Source: CAZLHO01 sp964559455
GTDB taxonomy: Bacteria > Krumholzibacteriota > Krumholzibacteriia > LZORAL124-64-63
Reading direction: 5' to 3'
NCBI GenBank assembly: GCA_964559455.1
Contig: CAZLHO010000003.1
Coordinates: forward strand, 1-64,000
DNA: 64,000 nt
Part shown: in pieces, positions 62,932 to 64,000 of the stretch
How positions within the stretch are numbered: position 1 is the first letter of the stretch
Layout of the letters: every line of letters begins with the position of its first letter
The notes under the pieces: generated by a model
The model's input: the letters and a program-made list of their open reading frames with translations, nothing else
Told to the model about the DNA's origin: nothing
The model's database searches: none
Position numbers and translations under genes: made by a program

Positions 62932-63996
62932 CTATTCGGTTACGGCGGCGACCGAGGTGTCGGGGGCCTCGGCCTCGACGGCTTCGGCGACCGTGTCGGT
63001 CGTTTCGCCGGGCGCGAAGGACGCGGCGAGGGCGACCAGGTCCGCGCGCGCGCCCGTGTCGGCCTCGGCCAGCGGCGCCAGGCGCTCCAGGCTGTCGCCG
63101 GCGAGCGCGTGGCCCGCATCGGCGGCCAGGGCGTAGGCCTCGGCGGCGTCGCGCAGGTGGCCGGTGCGCTCCAGCGCCACGCCCAGGTTGTTGCGGATGC
63201 GGCCCTGGTCGGCGGCGAGTTGAGCGGCCCGGGCCAGCGGCGCCAGGGCGTCGGCGAAGCGCTCGGCCTCGATATGCAGCAGGCCGAGGTTGTTCAGGGC
63301 CCAGACGTCGTCGTCGTCGCGGCGCAGCACCTGCTCGTAGGCGTCGACGGCCTCGTCGCCGCGGCCCAGGTTGTGGTAGACGCGGCCCAGCACCCGCCAG
63401 GCCTCGACCGACTCGGGGTCGCTGTCGAGCGCGGCCTCGACCAGGGGCAGGGCGTCGGCGGGACGCCGCTGGTCGAGCAGCACCCGGGCCAGGTTGACGC
63501 GGCTCTTCTGGTGGTCGGGCATGATCTCGAGCGCGCGGCCGAAAGCGTCCTCGGCGTCCTCGAGCGCACCCTGCTTCCACAGCGCCAGGCCGAGCATGTA
63601 CGGACCCCAGGCGTTGCCGGGCTTGCGGTCGGCGTAGGCGGCGAAGAGGCGGGCGGCCTCGGAGTGGTCGCCGGCGAAGTAGGCGGCCTCGCCATCGGCG
63701 TAGAGCATGTGGTCGGGCACGAAGGGGCCGATGGCCTCGGGCTCTTCCGCGGCCTCGGCGACGACAACGGCGTCGTCGTCGACGGGCGCGGCCTCGGGCT
63801 CGGGCTGCGGCTCGGCCAGGGCGACGGTCGGGGCGGGGTCGGCCACGGAGGCGACCGTGGCCTCGCCGCCGCCGCCGGCCAGCTTCATGCCGATGAGGAC
63901 GACGGCGGCCAGGGCGAAGACGAAGGCCAGGCCGGCCTCGGCGAACTTGATGTGCCGCTGGCGGCGGCTCGATCCGGTGGCTTCCTGCTGCTTCAT
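62932..63996 (-). CDS. Membrane-anchored TPR protein
   Basis: 354 residues from ATG 63996, four bases from the window end. A short cytoplasmic lead, one helix (AGLAFVFALAAVVLIGMKLAG), an Ala/Glu/Pro-rich linker to about 95, then about five tetratricopeptide repeats (YMLGLALWKQGALEDAEDAF, SRVNLARVLLDQRRPADALP, WRVLGRVYHNLGRGDEAVDAYEQVL, ALNNLGLLHIEAERFADAL, IRNNLGVALERTGHLRDAAEAY) and an acidic tail. Likely a protein-interaction scaffold facing the periplasm. Confidence 0.8.
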   Translation of the reverse strand: MKQQEATGSSRRQRHIKFAEAGLAFVFALAAVVLIGMKLAGGGGEATVASVADPAPTVALAEPQPEPEAAPVDDDAVVVAEAAEEPEAIGPFVPDHMLYADGEAAYFAGDHSEAARLFAAYADRKPGNAWGPYMLGLALWKQGALEDAEDAFGRALEIMPDHQKSRVNLARVLLDQRRPADALPLVEAALDSDPESVEAWRVLGRVYHNLGRGDEAVDAYEQVLRRDDDDVWALNNLGLLHIEAERFADALAPLARAAQLAADQGRIRNNLGVALERTGHLRDAAEAYALAADAGHALAGDSLERLAPLAEADTGARADLVALAASFAPGETTDTVAEAVEAEAPDTSVAAVTE

Positions 63997-64000
63997 GGCG

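Overview
The window is a composite of two unrelated DNAs. Bases 1 to about 5165 are moderate-GC and look like Bacteroidota: a lipoprotein, a broken OmpA-type gene, an L-fucose permease interrupted by a 10-N gap, a ribulokinase, a radical SAM protein, a YqaA/DedA-type membrane protein and the last 64 codons of polA. At about 5164-5168 both polA (minus strand) and a pyruvate dehydrogenase E2 gene (plus strand) are cut in mid-codon-frame and the base composition jumps to very GC-rich. I read this as a metagenome assembly chimera, so the two parts should not be treated as one genome. Everything after 5168 is consistent with a single high-GC bacterium. The combination of alternative complex III, caa3-type oxidase, Rnf and [FeFe]-hydrogenases suggests, but does not prove, an FCB-group relative such as Krumholzibacteriota or Eisenbacteria. 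|| Layout of the high-GC part: (1) 5168-8864, lipoate-dependent pyruvate oxidation: E2, E3, a small unknown gene and a lipoate ligase-like protein. (2) 9155-21477, a hydrogen operon on the plus strand: rex with a Rex-type operator in its own leader, a trimeric HydCBA [FeFe]-hydrogenase, a degenerate [FeFe]-hydrogenase fused to a histidine kinase (an H2 sensor candidate), a lone receiver, a receiver-kinase hybrid, and the full maturation set hydE-hydG-hydF. (3) A convergent asparagine-synthetase-like gene lacking the glutaminase cysteine. (4) 23749-27794, a second hydrogenase operon: lone receiver, HydC, a short HydB, and HydA. (5) 28251-41145, an aerobic operon: alternative complex III actABCDEF, a small membrane protein, SCO1 and a caa3-type cytochrome oxidase coxBACD. 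(6) 48778-41468, minus strand: a Zn-ribbon protein, an eight-haem cytochrome and rnfCDGEA with an RnfB fused to a GltD/NfnB-like flavoprotein. (7) 48943-63996, housekeeping and accessory genes: epimerase, zincin, small envelope proteins, ArfB, phosphomannomutase, phosphodiester glycosidase, M29-like peptidase, NYN-LOTUS protein, PPDK-N protein, glutamate dehydrogenase and a TPR protein. || Taken together the genes describe a facultative energy metabolism. Pyruvate is oxidised by a PDH complex. NADH and ferredoxin are balanced through H2 (two hydrogenases, Rex, H2 sensor) and through Rnf. When O2 is available, quinol electrons go through ACIII and the caa3 oxidase. || The most unusual non-coding signal is a family of about 135-139 bp elements (41333-41467, 51792-51928, 52596-52734, with a degraded relative at 41146-41275). 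Each lies immediately after a stop codon and has perfect 21-23 bp terminal inverted arms that are unrelated between copies, enclosing two hairpins whose stems change in a compensatory way while the linkers stay alike. A different 182-bp palindrome (35914-36095) sits the same way inside the ACIII-cox operon.
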